A stretch of DNA of 64,000 nt, from assembly GCA_964583825.1 (NCBI GenBank), contig CAZOXM010000014.1, positions 1-64,000 on the forward strand. Direction: 5' to 3'. Under the pieces are notes generated by a model, which was not told where the DNA came from, did no database searches, and was given only the letters and a program-made list of their open reading frames with translations. This document shows positions 52,480 through 61,190 of the stretch, in pieces. The position numbers and the translations under genes are program-made. Source of the DNA: GCA-1730015 sp964583825. Lineage in GTDB: Bacteria; Pseudomonadota; Gammaproteobacteria; Granulosicoccales; Granulosicoccaceae. Within the stretch, counting starts at the first letter, position 1. Each line of letters begins with the position of its first letter.

Positions 52480-54396
52480 ATGAACTTTGCAGACTATGGC
52501 TATATCAGGGTTGCGGCGGTTGCTCCGACGGTGTCCATTGGAAATCCTCAGGCCAATGCCAGTGCGATACTGGAATGCCTGAACGACACGTCGCTGGAAA
52601 GCGCTACGCTAATCGCCTTTCCCGAGCTGTGTATCAGCGGTTACACGTGTGAAGATCTTTTTTTTAATCACGACATGGTCAGTCAGTGCGAAGCGGCCGT
52701 TGCCCGAGTCGCGCAGGCCGCCACAGACCGTACGATCGTGATCGGTGCTCCCTGCCGGTTGCCGGACGGTCGACTTATAAACGCTGCTTTTGTCTGCCAG
52801 CAGAGTCGTGTGACAGGCGTCGTCCCGAAGATATCCAACCCGAATTATGGTGAGTTTTACGACAAGCGCTGGTTCGTATCCGGCCACGATATCGATATCG
52901 AAATTGACAGCACCTTACTGGGTCGGCTGCGTGTGTGTTCACATCAGCTGTTTTCGCTGGGCGACAGCGCGTTTGCCATAGAGATCTGTGAGGACCTGTG
53001 GCATCCGCAACCGCCTTATACCCATCATGTGCTGGCAGGTGCCGAGCTGATTGTGAACTTGTCTGCAAGCAACGAGCTGGTGGCAAAAGCGGATTACCGA
53101 CGCGATCTGGTGCGCATGGCGAGTGCGCAGGGCGTATGCGCGTATCTCTATGCTTCTGCCGGTCCCACCGAATCAACGCGTGATATCGTTTTTGGCGGGC
53201 ACCACCTGTTTGCCGAAAACGGCGTGCTGCTGCAGGAATCCGAGCGCTTTTCACTGGAAGGCTCCTGTCTTATCGCCGAGTTTGACTGGCAGTTACTGCG
53301 CCATGACAGATCGCGTAACAACACATTTGCCGCTGCCAGTCGTCCGCAACGCTATTATCGATGTGGCACTCAACAGGCAATAGCGCTCGCCGAAATCACC
53401 CGGCGTTATCCTGCACATCCCTTCGTCCCGGGCGACGAACACGAGATCTCTGCACGTGCAGTTGATATTCTGAGAATTCAGGCCACCGGTCTGGCGCGCC
53501 GTATAATCGCTTCACACGCACGAACGCTGGTGCTCGGCTTATCCGGTGGGCTCGATTCAACACTCGCATTGCTGGTTTGTCTGGAGGCACTGGAGATACT
53601 CAATCGTCAGTCGGAAACCCTGCACGTCATCACCATGCCTGGTCCGGCCACCAGTGATCACACGCTGCAAAGTGCGCGCATGCTGGCGGCGGCGGCCAAC
53701 GCGCAACTGACAGAAATCAATATTGAAAAAGCAGTGCAGCAGCACCTGACTGATCTCGATCATCAGGGGGCGCACGATGTAGTATTTGAAAACGCGCAGG
53801 CCCGTGAACGCACCCAGCTTCTGTTCGACATGGCGAACAAACTGCGCGGCATTGTCGTGGGTACCGGCGACCTGTCGGAGCTCGCTCTTGGCTGGTGTAC
53901 TTACAATGCCGACCATATGTCGAGTTATAACGTTAACGTGAGTGTGCCGAAGACACTGGTTAAGTATCTTTGCCGCTGGTACGCCACCCATCAGGCGAGT
54001 GATGAACTTTCAGCGGCATTGCTAAGAGTGCTCGATACACCGATATCACCGGAACTGGTACCGTCTGACGATGACAGTATTGCGCAGGAAACCGAATCGA
54101 TTATCGGGCCTTACGAGCTGCACGATTTCTTCATCTATCATTTTCTGCGCAATGGCTTTGGTGCCGCCAAGATCTATCACCTGTCGCTGCGATCTTTCGA
54201 TGGCAAGTACGATTCGGCGACGGTTAAAAAGTGGCTCACGCTTTTTTTCAAACGCTTCTATTCACAGCAGTTCAAGCGCAGTACGCTGCCATCCGGTCCA
54301 AAAGTGGGAAGTGTCAGTCTGTCTCCGCGCGGTGACTGGCGTATGCCTGATGAGGCCAACGTGGACGCCATCGTCGCCTCGATTGATGCGCTATAG
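52480..54396 (+). CDS. nadE: Glutamine-dependent NAD+ synthetase
   Basis: The enzyme amidates nicotinate adenine dinucleotide to NAD+ with ammonia released from glutamine. The 638-residue protein is a fusion: an N-terminal nitrilase-type glutaminase (Glu49 in FPELCISGYT, Lys117 in VPKISNPNYGEF, Cys170 in IEICEDLW) and a C-terminal synthetase with the ATP-pyrophosphatase loop SGGLDS at 355-360 and GTGDLSELALGWCTY. This is the long glutamine-using type, not the short ammonia-dependent E. coli form. It is divergent from sthA; both act on pyridine nucleotides, but joint control is only an inference. Confidence 0.96.
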   Translation: MNFADYGYIRVAAVAPTVSIGNPQANASAILECLNDTSLESATLIAFPELCISGYTCEDLFFNHDMVSQCEAAVARVAQAATDRTIVIGAPCRLPDGRLINAAFVCQQSRVTGVVPKISNPNYGEFYDKRWFVSGHDIDIEIDSTLLGRLRVCSHQLFSLGDSAFAIEICEDLWHPQPPYTHHVLAGAELIVNLSASNELVAKADYRRDLVRMASAQGVCAYLYASAGPTESTRDIVFGGHHLFAENGVLLQESERFSLEGSCLIAEFDWQLLRHDRSRNNTFAAASRPQRYYRCGTQQAIALAEITRRYPAHPFVPGDEHEISARAVDILRIQATGLARRIIASHARTLVLGLSGGLDSTLALLVCLEALEILNRQSETLHVITMPGPATSDHTLQSARMLAAAANAQLTEINIEKAVQQHLTDLDHQGAHDVVFENAQARERTQLLFDMANKLRGIVVGTGDLSELALGWCTYNADHMSSYNVNVSVPKTLVKYLCRWYATHQASDELSAALLRVLDTPISPELVPSDDDSIAQETESIIGPYELHDFFIYHFLRNGFGAAKIYHLSLRSFDGKYDSATVKKWLTLFFKRFYSQQFKRSTLPSGPKVGSVSLSPRGDWRMPDEANVDAIVASIDAL

Positions 54397-54465
54397 GAGA
54401 TGGCGTCCAGGGGCCCTTTGCCGCTTTCGTGATTTACCGACATAGCCGCGCCTGAATCAGGTCAG

Positions 54466-55362
54466 CTACCAGTGACAATCCCTGCGCGCGTGTTTGACGG
54501 CGACATCGATGAACTGGCCGTCAAAGCGGGCGACACGACTGTCTGCCGAGCCATAGGTATGGTACTGAATGACCACGGCAGCCTGATCCTGCATCCGTTT
54601 CAGTGTGCTGATCGGTGCAGGTGCGCTTGCCCTGTGGTAATCGTGGTCGATAGACCAGTTTGACTGCTGTGTTCTGTCTCCATTGACATCGATGATCATG
54701 GTGCTTCGCTCGGTACCCAGAATGTCGGTCGATACCAGCGACAGTGCCGTTTTATTTTTGTGGCAACTGATTGTGAGCACGGCGCGGTAAGGCCCGCTTT
54801 GGCCCTGAATCATATTGGATGAACGCACGCTGTAGTCCCCCTGCTCCTGATCCAGCCTGAGCAGTGGTGCAGTTTGATAGGCTTCGTCCGTATTCTTGGC
54901 TGTGATAAGCGGCTGGTCAGTGGATGTTTTTCGTTTAAAAAATTCCGGCACCAGATCCGGTGCTGCGATGGCGCAGGCCAATAGCACGCAGGTAACACCA
55001 AGCAGGCTATTTATACCTCTGCGCAGCCTGCGGCGAAACTTGAGCCTTTTCAGCACGCGGCGGTAGCTTCGATTGTTGCTGCGACTTTTGGTGATTCTGC
55101 AGCTGACAGTGCCTATGTAAGTCGACAGTTCAAATTTGTCTATCGATGCCTGTTTGTATTTCGACCTGATCAGAAGCAGGGCAGTCAGCGTCGACAGGAA
55201 GACAGCACACAGCCAGATCCACGGCGCGTGAGCTACCAGCGCCAGTAGCGCGAGCAGGGTGATGAGCGTGGCGGTTATCGCATATTGAAGACTGATATAG
55301 GCCAGCCCAATTGGACCCAGAAGCAAGCACAGCAGCATTTGTCTGATCAGTGTATTTGCCAC
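54466..55362 (-). CDS. Membrane protein of unknown function
   Basis: GTG 55362 is preferred, because AGGGGG precedes it by six bases; an ATG 15 bp upstream lies within that ribosome site. The 298-residue product has hydrophobic helices at about 8-28, 30-45 and 48-66, a basic segment (SYRRVLKRLKFRRRLRRGIN, about 99-118), a fourth helix (117-134), then an extracytoplasmic-looking domain with a Cys pair (ISCHKN... and CHW at the end). I do not recognise the family. The basic stretch should lie in the cytoplasm, and the C-terminal domain in the periplasm. It is convergent with nadE and precedes ybaK by an unrelated gap. Confidence 0.75.
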   Translation of the reverse strand: MANTLIRQMLLCLLLGPIGLAYISLQYAITATLITLLALLALVAHAPWIWLCAVFLSTLTALLLIRSKYKQASIDKFELSTYIGTVSCRITKSRSNNRSYRRVLKRLKFRRRLRRGINSLLGVTCVLLACAIAAPDLVPEFFKRKTSTDQPLITAKNTDEAYQTAPLLRLDQEQGDYSVRSSNMIQGQSGPYRAVLTISCHKNKTALSLVSTDILGTERSTMIIDVNGDRTQQSNWSIDHDYHRASAPAPISTLKRMQDQAAVVIQYHTYGSADSRVARFDGQFIDVAVKHARRDCHW

Positions 55363-55472
55363 TGTTTTCCCCCTCATAAAGAATCGCAGCGCAGTCCTGC
55401 GACTCAGAGCGCGGCGTGTATCGGCGGGTGTGGGTTTTTATTATGTGAAAAAGGATCAGCCTGTGAGGCAGT

Positions 55473-55949
55473 TCACTTTTTTGCCAGCGGGCAATACCGT
55501 GCCTGCAGTAACTCCACCAGGGCTGATGGAGCCAGTTCCAGTTGCAGTCCGCGCTTGCCTCCGCTGACAAAAACAGCAGTAAATGAGTGAGCGCTGTGAT
55601 CGATGAACGTCGGATTTACCTGTTTTTGTCCGAGCGGGCTGATGCCACCGACTACATAGCCGGTGCTGCGTTCGGCCTGCCGGGGGTCCGCCATGACCGC
55701 CTTGCGAGCCCCGCATTCGGCGGCCAGCCGCTTGAGATCAAGTTGATCAGCGACGGACACCAGTGCAACCACCGGCCGCCGGTTGTCCCCATCGATGATG
55801 CATAACAGGGTTTTAAATACTTTTTCCGGGTTTTGTCCCAGTTCGGCAGCTGCATGTTCACCGAAGTGACGTTGTGCTTCACCGGCATCGTACTGCCGGA
55901 GGTTGTAGCTAATCCGATGCTGGTCAAGTAATTTGATCGCCGGTGTCAT
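55473..55949 (-). CDS. ybaK: YbaK-type Cys-tRNA(Pro)/Cys-tRNA(Cys) deacylase
   Basis: YbaK hydrolyses Cys mischarged on tRNA(Pro). The 158-residue protein shows the family blocks EKVFKTLLCIIDGD, with the conserved Lys, VVALVSVADQLDLKRLAA, and GYVVGGISPLGQK, including the Gly-Ser-Pro-type loop. Length fits E. coli YbaK (159). It lies alone on the minus strand, 237 bp from the divergent protease gene. Confidence 0.95.
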   Translation of the reverse strand: MTPAIKLLDQHRISYNLRQYDAGEAQRHFGEHAAAELGQNPEKVFKTLLCIIDGDNRRPVVALVSVADQLDLKRLAAECGARKAVMADPRQAERSTGYVVGGISPLGQKQVNPTFIDHSAHSFTAVFVSGGKRGLQLELAPSALVELLQARYCPLAKK

Positions 55950-56186
55950 GTTTTGTTATTGAAATACGGTTAGGGATAGTTGCATAAAATAGCATTGTAT
56001 TTTGCAATGGGTGGTCGGTCCGGCTTAACTGACTTAGAAACAGGGTAGAAATCACAAGGCAGGATTGGTTGCCGCTCGCTGTCGCTTCCTGTGACGGTTA
56101 CTGCAAACTTTGAGCGGTACGTCACGAAGTCTTTGTCGACTGCATCTGTGAACTGAGTAGGGGTACCGTCACTGATTCTGTCGTCC

Positions 56187-57662
56187 GTGCATGATTCAAC
56201 GGTCACCCCCACATCGTCAGTACTTGTGTTATCGCTTCTCTCCAAAATTGCACTGTTTTGCCTGCTGTTGCATCACCTGCCCGCCCAGTCCGCACAACAA
56301 TTGCCTGAGCGGCAGATAAAAATCACCAATGGGGTGGCGGTAGAGCAAGGACAGTTTCCTTTTTTAACGGCTGTTGTATCCGCCAGAGAATCCGTCGTAA
56401 CGATTGAAGGCCGACCGCTTGGCGCCCGGTTTGTGGGCGGTGGCCTGTTGCAGGAATTCGGTGGCGAACTGATCGACTGCGGCGTGGCGGCTGCTGCGTG
56501 CGAGAGTGCGGTCGGTAAAGTCTGTGCCATTGAGTTTGAATACCCTTCCACAGGTTTAGTCCCCGCTCTGGCTGAGCAGATTTCAAATTGTCACAAAGGG
56601 GGTGGCACTGGTGTTGTGTTCAGTAACGGCAGTGGCGTCAGTCATCGACCGGAGTTATCTTTTTACCCTGCAATTCCAGCGGTTTTTTTAAACGGCCAGT
56701 CTGCTTACGAGGTACTCAAAACGGCACTTAACGCAGGTGCGCCGAGATTTGCCGGTATCACACGGGAGAGGTCGGATACCATTCTTTGCGGTGGGTCATA
56801 TATCGGAGATCTCTGGGTACTAACCGCAGCGCACTGCGTGTTGAGCGTTGATGCCACCGGCAGTTTGCGAATACATAATGCTGAAGAGATGAGCGTCATC
56901 GTGGGTGCGCATGATCTGCACAAGGATCGACAGTCTGCTCAGCAAGTCGTACAGGTGATTGTCGGAGATTACCGGTTGTCCGGTCCGTGGAGTGAAAATG
57001 ACTTTGCGCTGTTGAAGCTCGATGCGATACCTGCCAGTGCGGCACCGGTGGAGTTTATCGATAGCAGCAGTCTCGCTGTCCTGATGGCTTCTGCCGCGCC
57101 GGCGAAGGTGCTGGGCTGGGGCAGCCGACAGCCACGAGCACCATTAACGCAGGCGCCGAACGGTGACACGACCAGTCGCGTACCTTATGCAGCGACACTG
57201 TCACTGCATACGGTGGATGCCTGTCGAAGCCTGTGGAATACGTTTTTTAACGAAAACAACCTAAACGCCAGTGGTCTCGATCTCAGAGAGATACACCTCT
57301 GTGCATCAAATCCCGAACAGCAACAGGATGCCTGTCAGGGCGACAGCGGCGGTCCGCTGGTGGTAGAGATAGATGGCGTTCCCAGGCTTGCCGGTGTGAC
57401 CAGTTTCGGGCTGGGTTGCGGGTCCCCGATCGGCGTGCCGGGCGTTTACGCAAGCGTGCCCTCTTTCAGCGACTGGGTTGCCAGTCATACCGGGTTTGGA
57501 CATACCGGTACGGGTCGCAGTCCGCCACTGCAGGTGCAGGTGCTCGATCCGCGTGAAGGCAGTGCCATTCCCGCCGGCAGCGCCGGTGTGGTCGATGTTA
57601 TCCTGCTGCTGTCTGCAGTGGTTTATCTGCTGTATTCAGTTGGCTTCAGACCCCGCGATTAA
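56187..57662 (+). CDS. Secreted trypsin-like serine protease with inserted PA-like domain and C-terminal membrane anchor
   Basis: A signal-like hydrophobic segment (11-29) leads to a trypsin domain starting at Ile46 (ITNG after QIK, a possible activation cut). Catalytic residues are His216 (TAAHC), Asp272 (NDFALL) and Ser387 (GDSGGP), and Asp381 at the S1 position suggests cutting after Arg or Lys. Between the first strand and the His block about 110-120 residues are inserted (about 68-185). They look like a protease-associated domain: VGKVCAIEFEYP, NCHKGGGTGVVFSNGSG, IPAVFLNGQSAYEVLKTA. The C-terminus has GSAG, a hydrophobic helix (469-484) and basic residues, recalling GlyGly-CTERM-type sorting signals. 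At 491 residues it is twice a plain trypsin. The start codon is uncertain (no clear ribosome site). Confidence 0.87.
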   Translation: MHDSTVTPTSSVLVLSLLSKIALFCLLLHHLPAQSAQQLPERQIKITNGVAVEQGQFPFLTAVVSARESVVTIEGRPLGARFVGGGLLQEFGGELIDCGVAAAACESAVGKVCAIEFEYPSTGLVPALAEQISNCHKGGGTGVVFSNGSGVSHRPELSFYPAIPAVFLNGQSAYEVLKTALNAGAPRFAGITRERSDTILCGGSYIGDLWVLTAAHCVLSVDATGSLRIHNAEEMSVIVGAHDLHKDRQSAQQVVQVIVGDYRLSGPWSENDFALLKLDAIPASAAPVEFIDSSSLAVLMASAAPAKVLGWGSRQPRAPLTQAPNGDTTSRVPYAATLSLHTVDACRSLWNTFFNENNLNASGLDLREIHLCASNPEQQQDACQGDSGGPLVVEIDGVPRLAGVTSFGLGCGSPIGVPGVYASVPSFSDWVASHTGFGHTGTGRSPPLQVQVLDPREGSAIPAGSAGVVDVILLLSAVVYLLYSVGFRPRD

Positions 57663-57712
57663 AAGGGTATCGAGGCTGCTATACTGCGCCGCCCGGTGCC
57701 GGAAAGAATGTC

Positions 57713-57937
57713 GTGAGAATAATCCTATCAATCGTGTTGACGCTGCTGATGGTCGGCTGCGGGTTCAAATCAGATCTGTCTCTGCCGGAGCGCGAAGGGT
57801 CCTTACCGGAAGTCAACGAACCGGACCCGCCTCTGCTGCCATCTCCGACGGCTGGAGATGAACCGAATACGCCTGGCGTGGCAGTTGAAATTCCTCCACT
57901 GGACGACGAACAGTCAAACGATAAGAAAAAGCCATGA
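57713..57937 (+). CDS. lptM: LptM-type (YifL/LppL) small lipoprotein
   Basis: The 74-residue product starts at GTG 57713, with GGAAAG six bases upstream. A hydrophobic signal ends in lipobox MVGC, followed by GFKSDLSLPE, matching the CGxKGPLxLP start of LptM-type lipoproteins. The rest is Pro/Glu/Asp-rich and disordered. In E. coli LptM helps oxidative maturation of the LPS translocon LptD. Its stop overlaps the lysA start by 4 bp (ATGA), the same order as in pseudomonads. Confidence 0.88.
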   Translation: MRIILSIVLTLLMVGCGFKSDLSLPEREGSLPEVNEPDPPLLPSPTAGDEPNTPGVAVEIPPLDDEQSNDKKKP

Positions 57938-59181
57938 GTGTATTTAGCCGTCGGGGCGATGAACTGTTTGTGGAGTCAGTGTCATGCCGGCAACTGGCCG
58001 AGCAATACGGTACTCCGTTGTTTGTCTATTCACGCACCGCGATAGAGCAGGCGTGGAAGCGTTTTGATAGCGCCCTCGGTGAGCGACCTCATCTGGTCTG
58101 CTATGCCATGAAAGCCAATTCCAATATCGCGGTGCTGCAGGTGCTGGCGCAACTGGGATCAGGCTTTGACATTGTCTCAGGTGGCGAGCTGCAGCGTGTC
58201 CGGGCAGCGGGTGGTGACCCGGGCAAGGTGGTGTTTTCCGGCGTTGGAAAAACGCGCGACGAAATGGCCATGGCGCTCGAGGCAGAGATTCTTTGCTTTA
58301 ACATAGAGTCGGTCAGCGAAATCAGCCAACTCGCCGAGGTCGCTGTCGCGCACGGGGTGACCGCGCCCGTGTCGGTGCGCGTCAACCCGGACGTCGATGC
58401 CAGAACGCATCCCTATATTTCCACCGGTTTGAAAGACAACAAATTTGGTATTGCCTACGAGGATGCGCTCGACGCCTATCGGCTGATTGCCGATGCCAGT
58501 GCCTTACAGGTGGTTGGCATGGACTGTCATATCGGCTCTCAGCTGACGGATATTGCGCCCTACAAAGATGCATTGAGCCGGTTGCTCGCTTTGTGTGATG
58601 CGCTTGAAAATGAGGGCATCGGACTCAGACATCTCGATCTTGGTGGCGGTCAGGGCATTCGCTACAAGGACGAACAGACCATGGATCTCAATGCATGGGC
58701 TGCCGCCATGTTTGAAGAAATCGGTGAGAGGAACTATGAAATTCTGGTCGAGCCGGGACGCAGTATTGTCGGCAACGCCGGTGCTCTGATCACTCGCATC
58801 AACGCGATCAAGACAGGCAGCCATAAAAATTTCGCTATTGTCGATGCGGCGATGAATGACCTGATCCGTCCGGCGCTCTACAGCGCCTGGCAGGAGATTG
58901 TACCGGTCGTGCAATCGGAAGATGCGCCGGTGGCAAACTATGACGTGGTGGGCCCGGTCTGTGAGTCGGCTGATTTTCTGGGTAAGGATCGCGAATTGGC
59001 GATTGCCGAGGATCAGCTGCTGGCGGTGTTGTCTGCCGGTGGCTACGGTTTTTGTATGAGTTCAAACTACAACTCGCGACCGCGTGCCGCTGAAGTCATG
59101 GTCGATCAGGCGACCACACACCTGATCAGACAGCGCGAGACACTGGACTCGCTTTATGCCGGCGAATCGCTGATTGAATGA
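57934..59181 (+). CDS. lysA: Diaminopimelate decarboxylase
   Basis: LysA decarboxylates meso-diaminopimelate to lysine with PLP. The 415-residue protein has the PLP Lys60 in VCYAMKANSN, HIGSQL, the PLP-phosphate Gly loop DLGGGQGI, the EPGRSIVGNAG segment, and the substrate Cys in CESADFLGKDREL. It is of the bacterial alanine-racemase-like fold type. It is translationally coupled to lptM and followed, after a 392-bp gap, by dapF for the preceding pathway step. Confidence 0.98.
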   Translation: MSVFSRRGDELFVESVSCRQLAEQYGTPLFVYSRTAIEQAWKRFDSALGERPHLVCYAMKANSNIAVLQVLAQLGSGFDIVSGGELQRVRAAGGDPGKVVFSGVGKTRDEMAMALEAEILCFNIESVSEISQLAEVAVAHGVTAPVSVRVNPDVDARTHPYISTGLKDNKFGIAYEDALDAYRLIADASALQVVGMDCHIGSQLTDIAPYKDALSRLLALCDALENEGIGLRHLDLGGGQGIRYKDEQTMDLNAWAAAMFEEIGERNYEILVEPGRSIVGNAGALITRINAIKTGSHKNFAIVDAAMNDLIRPALYSAWQEIVPVVQSEDAPVANYDVVGPVCESADFLGKDRELAIAEDQLLAVLSAGGYGFCMSSNYNSRPRAAEVMVDQATTHLIRQRETLDSLYAGESLIE

Positions 59182-59573
59182 CCTGAACTGCCGCCCCGCC
59201 CGCCGCACTACCCCGCCGACAGCCAATCTGAGCTGCGCTTAAGAACTATTCAAAAGAACGCCCCGCTATCAGCGGGGGCAGACGCCGAACCCTGATCAAT
59301 CTGTTTTAGCGCTATTGGCAGGGCTATGTCACCACGATGGTGTGCACTTGGTTTGCCACGGGTGAATCGGCAGTCTTCCTGAAAAATTCCTGATCTGTTC
59401 TATGGTTAGCTGATCCCAGAGGAATTTTATTACTGCATCATCTGCTTAACGATTCTTACAAAGAGTATAAAAAACAATAATCTAATCGTTATAGATGATT
59501 TTTTACTTTAACATTCCGCGCATTAGAAGTGGCGGTATGTCCGCCATTTGGCAAGACAATCACGGTTCAGCGA
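59182..59573. promoter_or_regulatory. 392-bp gap between lysA and dapF
   Basis: No gene is seen. CCCCGCT (59261-59267) and AGCGGGG (59271-59277) form a stable hairpin that may end the lysA transcript, though without a U tract. From about 59440 to 59518 the DNA is AT-rich and contains a possible promoter (TTACAA, 16 bases, TAATCT, around 59455-59485). Next to dapF is GGCGG-TATGT-CCGCC (59531-59545), a short hairpin in the leader. Separate transcription of dapF is therefore likely. Confidence 0.5.
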
Positions 59574-60413
59574 ATGCCGATCGATTTCACCAAAATGCAC
59601 GGCATTGGCAACGATTTTATCGTGATCAATGCGCTGCAGGCGCCACTGCCTTTTGATCGCGATGAAATCCGCCGACTCTCGCACCGGCGTTTCGGCATCG
59701 GCTTTGACCAATTGCTTGTGGTCGAGCCGAGCACGACGGAAGACGCCGAGTTCAGTTACCGGATCTTCAACGCCGATGGCGGGGAAGTTGAAAATTGCGG
59801 CAATGGTGCGCGGTGCTTTGCACGTTTTGTCAGAGAAAAAGGTTTAACCAGCAGCGAACGCATCCCGGTGATGACATCCACCGGCCTGATGACGCTGATC
59901 GTTCATGAGGACGGGCAGGTCACCGTATCGATGGAGACCCCTCAACTCCACCCGGACCAGGTGCCTTTCACTGCTGACACGCAGGCCGGGCGCTACACAC
60001 TCGATGTGGACACAGAGCAGGTTGAAGTCGGGGTGGCGTCGATCGGGAATCCGCATGTGGTGTTGCAGGTGGCTTCAGTCGATACCGCTCCGGTGGAAAG
60101 ACTCGGCCCGCTGATAGAAAAACATCCGCGTTTTCCCAATCGGGTCAATGTCGGGTTTATGCAGGTGGTCGGCACAGATGAGATCGCGCTGCGCGTTTTC
60201 GAGCGTGGGGTGGGCGAAACGCTCGCCTGTGGAACAGGGGCCTGTGCGGCCGTGGTCGTCGGCATTGATCAGGGCCTGCTCGGTCGTGAAGTGCTGGTGC
60301 ATCTGAAGGGAGGCGATCTGGTTGTGCAGTGGGCTGATAACGAAGCGCCGATAAAAATGACCGGACCGTGTGAAACAGTTTTCGAAGGCAGACTTGATAA
60401 TGATAAGCAATAA
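59574..60413 (+). CDS. dapF: Diaminopimelate epimerase
   Basis: DapF converts LL- to meso-diaminopimelate, used in peptidoglycan and by LysA. ATG 59574 (MPIDFTKMHGIGNDFIVINA) matches the family; an upstream GTG would add 15 unrelated residues. The two catalytic cysteines are Cys75 (ENCGNGARC) and Cys219 (ACGTGAC). Length 279 fits E. coli (274). The end overlaps the DUF484 start by 14 bp if that gene starts at 60400. Confidence 0.97.
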   Translation: MPIDFTKMHGIGNDFIVINALQAPLPFDRDEIRRLSHRRFGIGFDQLLVVEPSTTEDAEFSYRIFNADGGEVENCGNGARCFARFVREKGLTSSERIPVMTSTGLMTLIVHEDGQVTVSMETPQLHPDQVPFTADTQAGRYTLDVDTEQVEVGVASIGNPHVVLQVASVDTAPVERLGPLIEKHPRFPNRVNVGFMQVVGTDEIALRVFERGVGETLACGTGACAAVVVGIDQGLLGREVLVHLKGGDLVVQWADNEAPIKMTGPCETVFEGRLDNDKQ

Positions 60414-61158
60414 ACAACGAGCAGTTGCCGAGCGGCAGCACTTCGATTTTGAACAGCACGTCAGCGAGCAGCAGGACGGGCCTGTGGCCGATTACCTGCG
60501 GAGTAGTCCCGAGTTCTTTACCCGTCATCCGCAATTGCTGATGGAGATAGAAATTCCGCACTACGAGCGCGGTGCAGTCTCCCTGGTGGAAAAGCGGCTC
60601 GCGCTGCATCGGGAACAATACGATGACTTGCGCGACCGGCTTGGCGAAATTGTCGAAGTAGCGCATCGCAACGATCAGCTGGCAGATTTGCTGCACGATT
60701 TTTCGATGGCACTGATCAGCGCCGAGTCGATCAATGATGTGCTGGAGACAACACGGCAGACACTGAACAGCCAGCTGAACTGTGTAGAGTCCTGCACGGT
60801 ACTCCTTCGCAATGACGTTGTTGACACCTGTCTGGATGAATGTGTTAACGATGTGGTTGTTGCCGAGCCGGAGCGTTATTCGTCACTTGCCGATCTGCAC
60901 GGAAGAAAAACAGTTTACTGCGGACCGGCGACACCGGCTCGCATCGTACGGTTCTTTCCGAATTCAACACTGGACATCCGATCCGTTGCAATTATCAAAC
61001 TGTTATCTCCCGCAGTGGACAACGCGACTGCCAGTCAGGAGATTGGATATCTCGCACTGGCGAGTGATGACAAACATCGATTTGCTCCGCACATGGCGAC
61101 GGACTTTCTGCGGCGCTTTGGCGAATTGTTCAGTGCCAGGCTGGCGGTGTTTTACTAA
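60400..61158 (+). CDS. DUF484 family protein
   Basis: The 252-residue product (from ATG 60400, overlapping dapF) has the DUF484 layout: a polar N-terminus with VADYLRSSPEFFTRHPQLLM, a coiled linker (VEKRLALHREQYDDLRDRLG) and a GAF-like domain ending LGYLALAS-type strand and FAPHMATDFLRRFGELFSA. It is cytoplasmic. DUF484 genes sit between dapF and xerC in many gammaproteobacteria; the function is not established. A TTG at 60394 is an alternative start. Confidence 0.92.
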   Translation: MISNKQRAVAERQHFDFEQHVSEQQDGPVADYLRSSPEFFTRHPQLLMEIEIPHYERGAVSLVEKRLALHREQYDDLRDRLGEIVEVAHRNDQLADLLHDFSMALISAESINDVLETTRQTLNSQLNCVESCTVLLRNDVVDTCLDECVNDVVVAEPERYSSLADLHGRKTVYCGPATPARIVRFFPNSTLDIRSVAIIKLLSPAVDNATASQEIGYLALASDDKHRFAPHMATDFLRRFGELFSARLAVFY

Positions 61159-61190
61159 AGAACAGGTACGGCACCGGCCAACAAAGCCTC

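Noticed and set aside
55970..56245. 91-codon minus-strand frame between ybaK and the protease gene
   Set aside because: It overlaps the protease signal peptide region, starts at TTG or GTG without a ribosome site and has no recognisable domain. It could be real but the support is too weak.
59182..59573. Possible tRNA or small stable RNA in the lysA-dapF gap
   Set aside because: No cloverleaf, no CCA end and no T-loop GTTCRA pattern in the right place.
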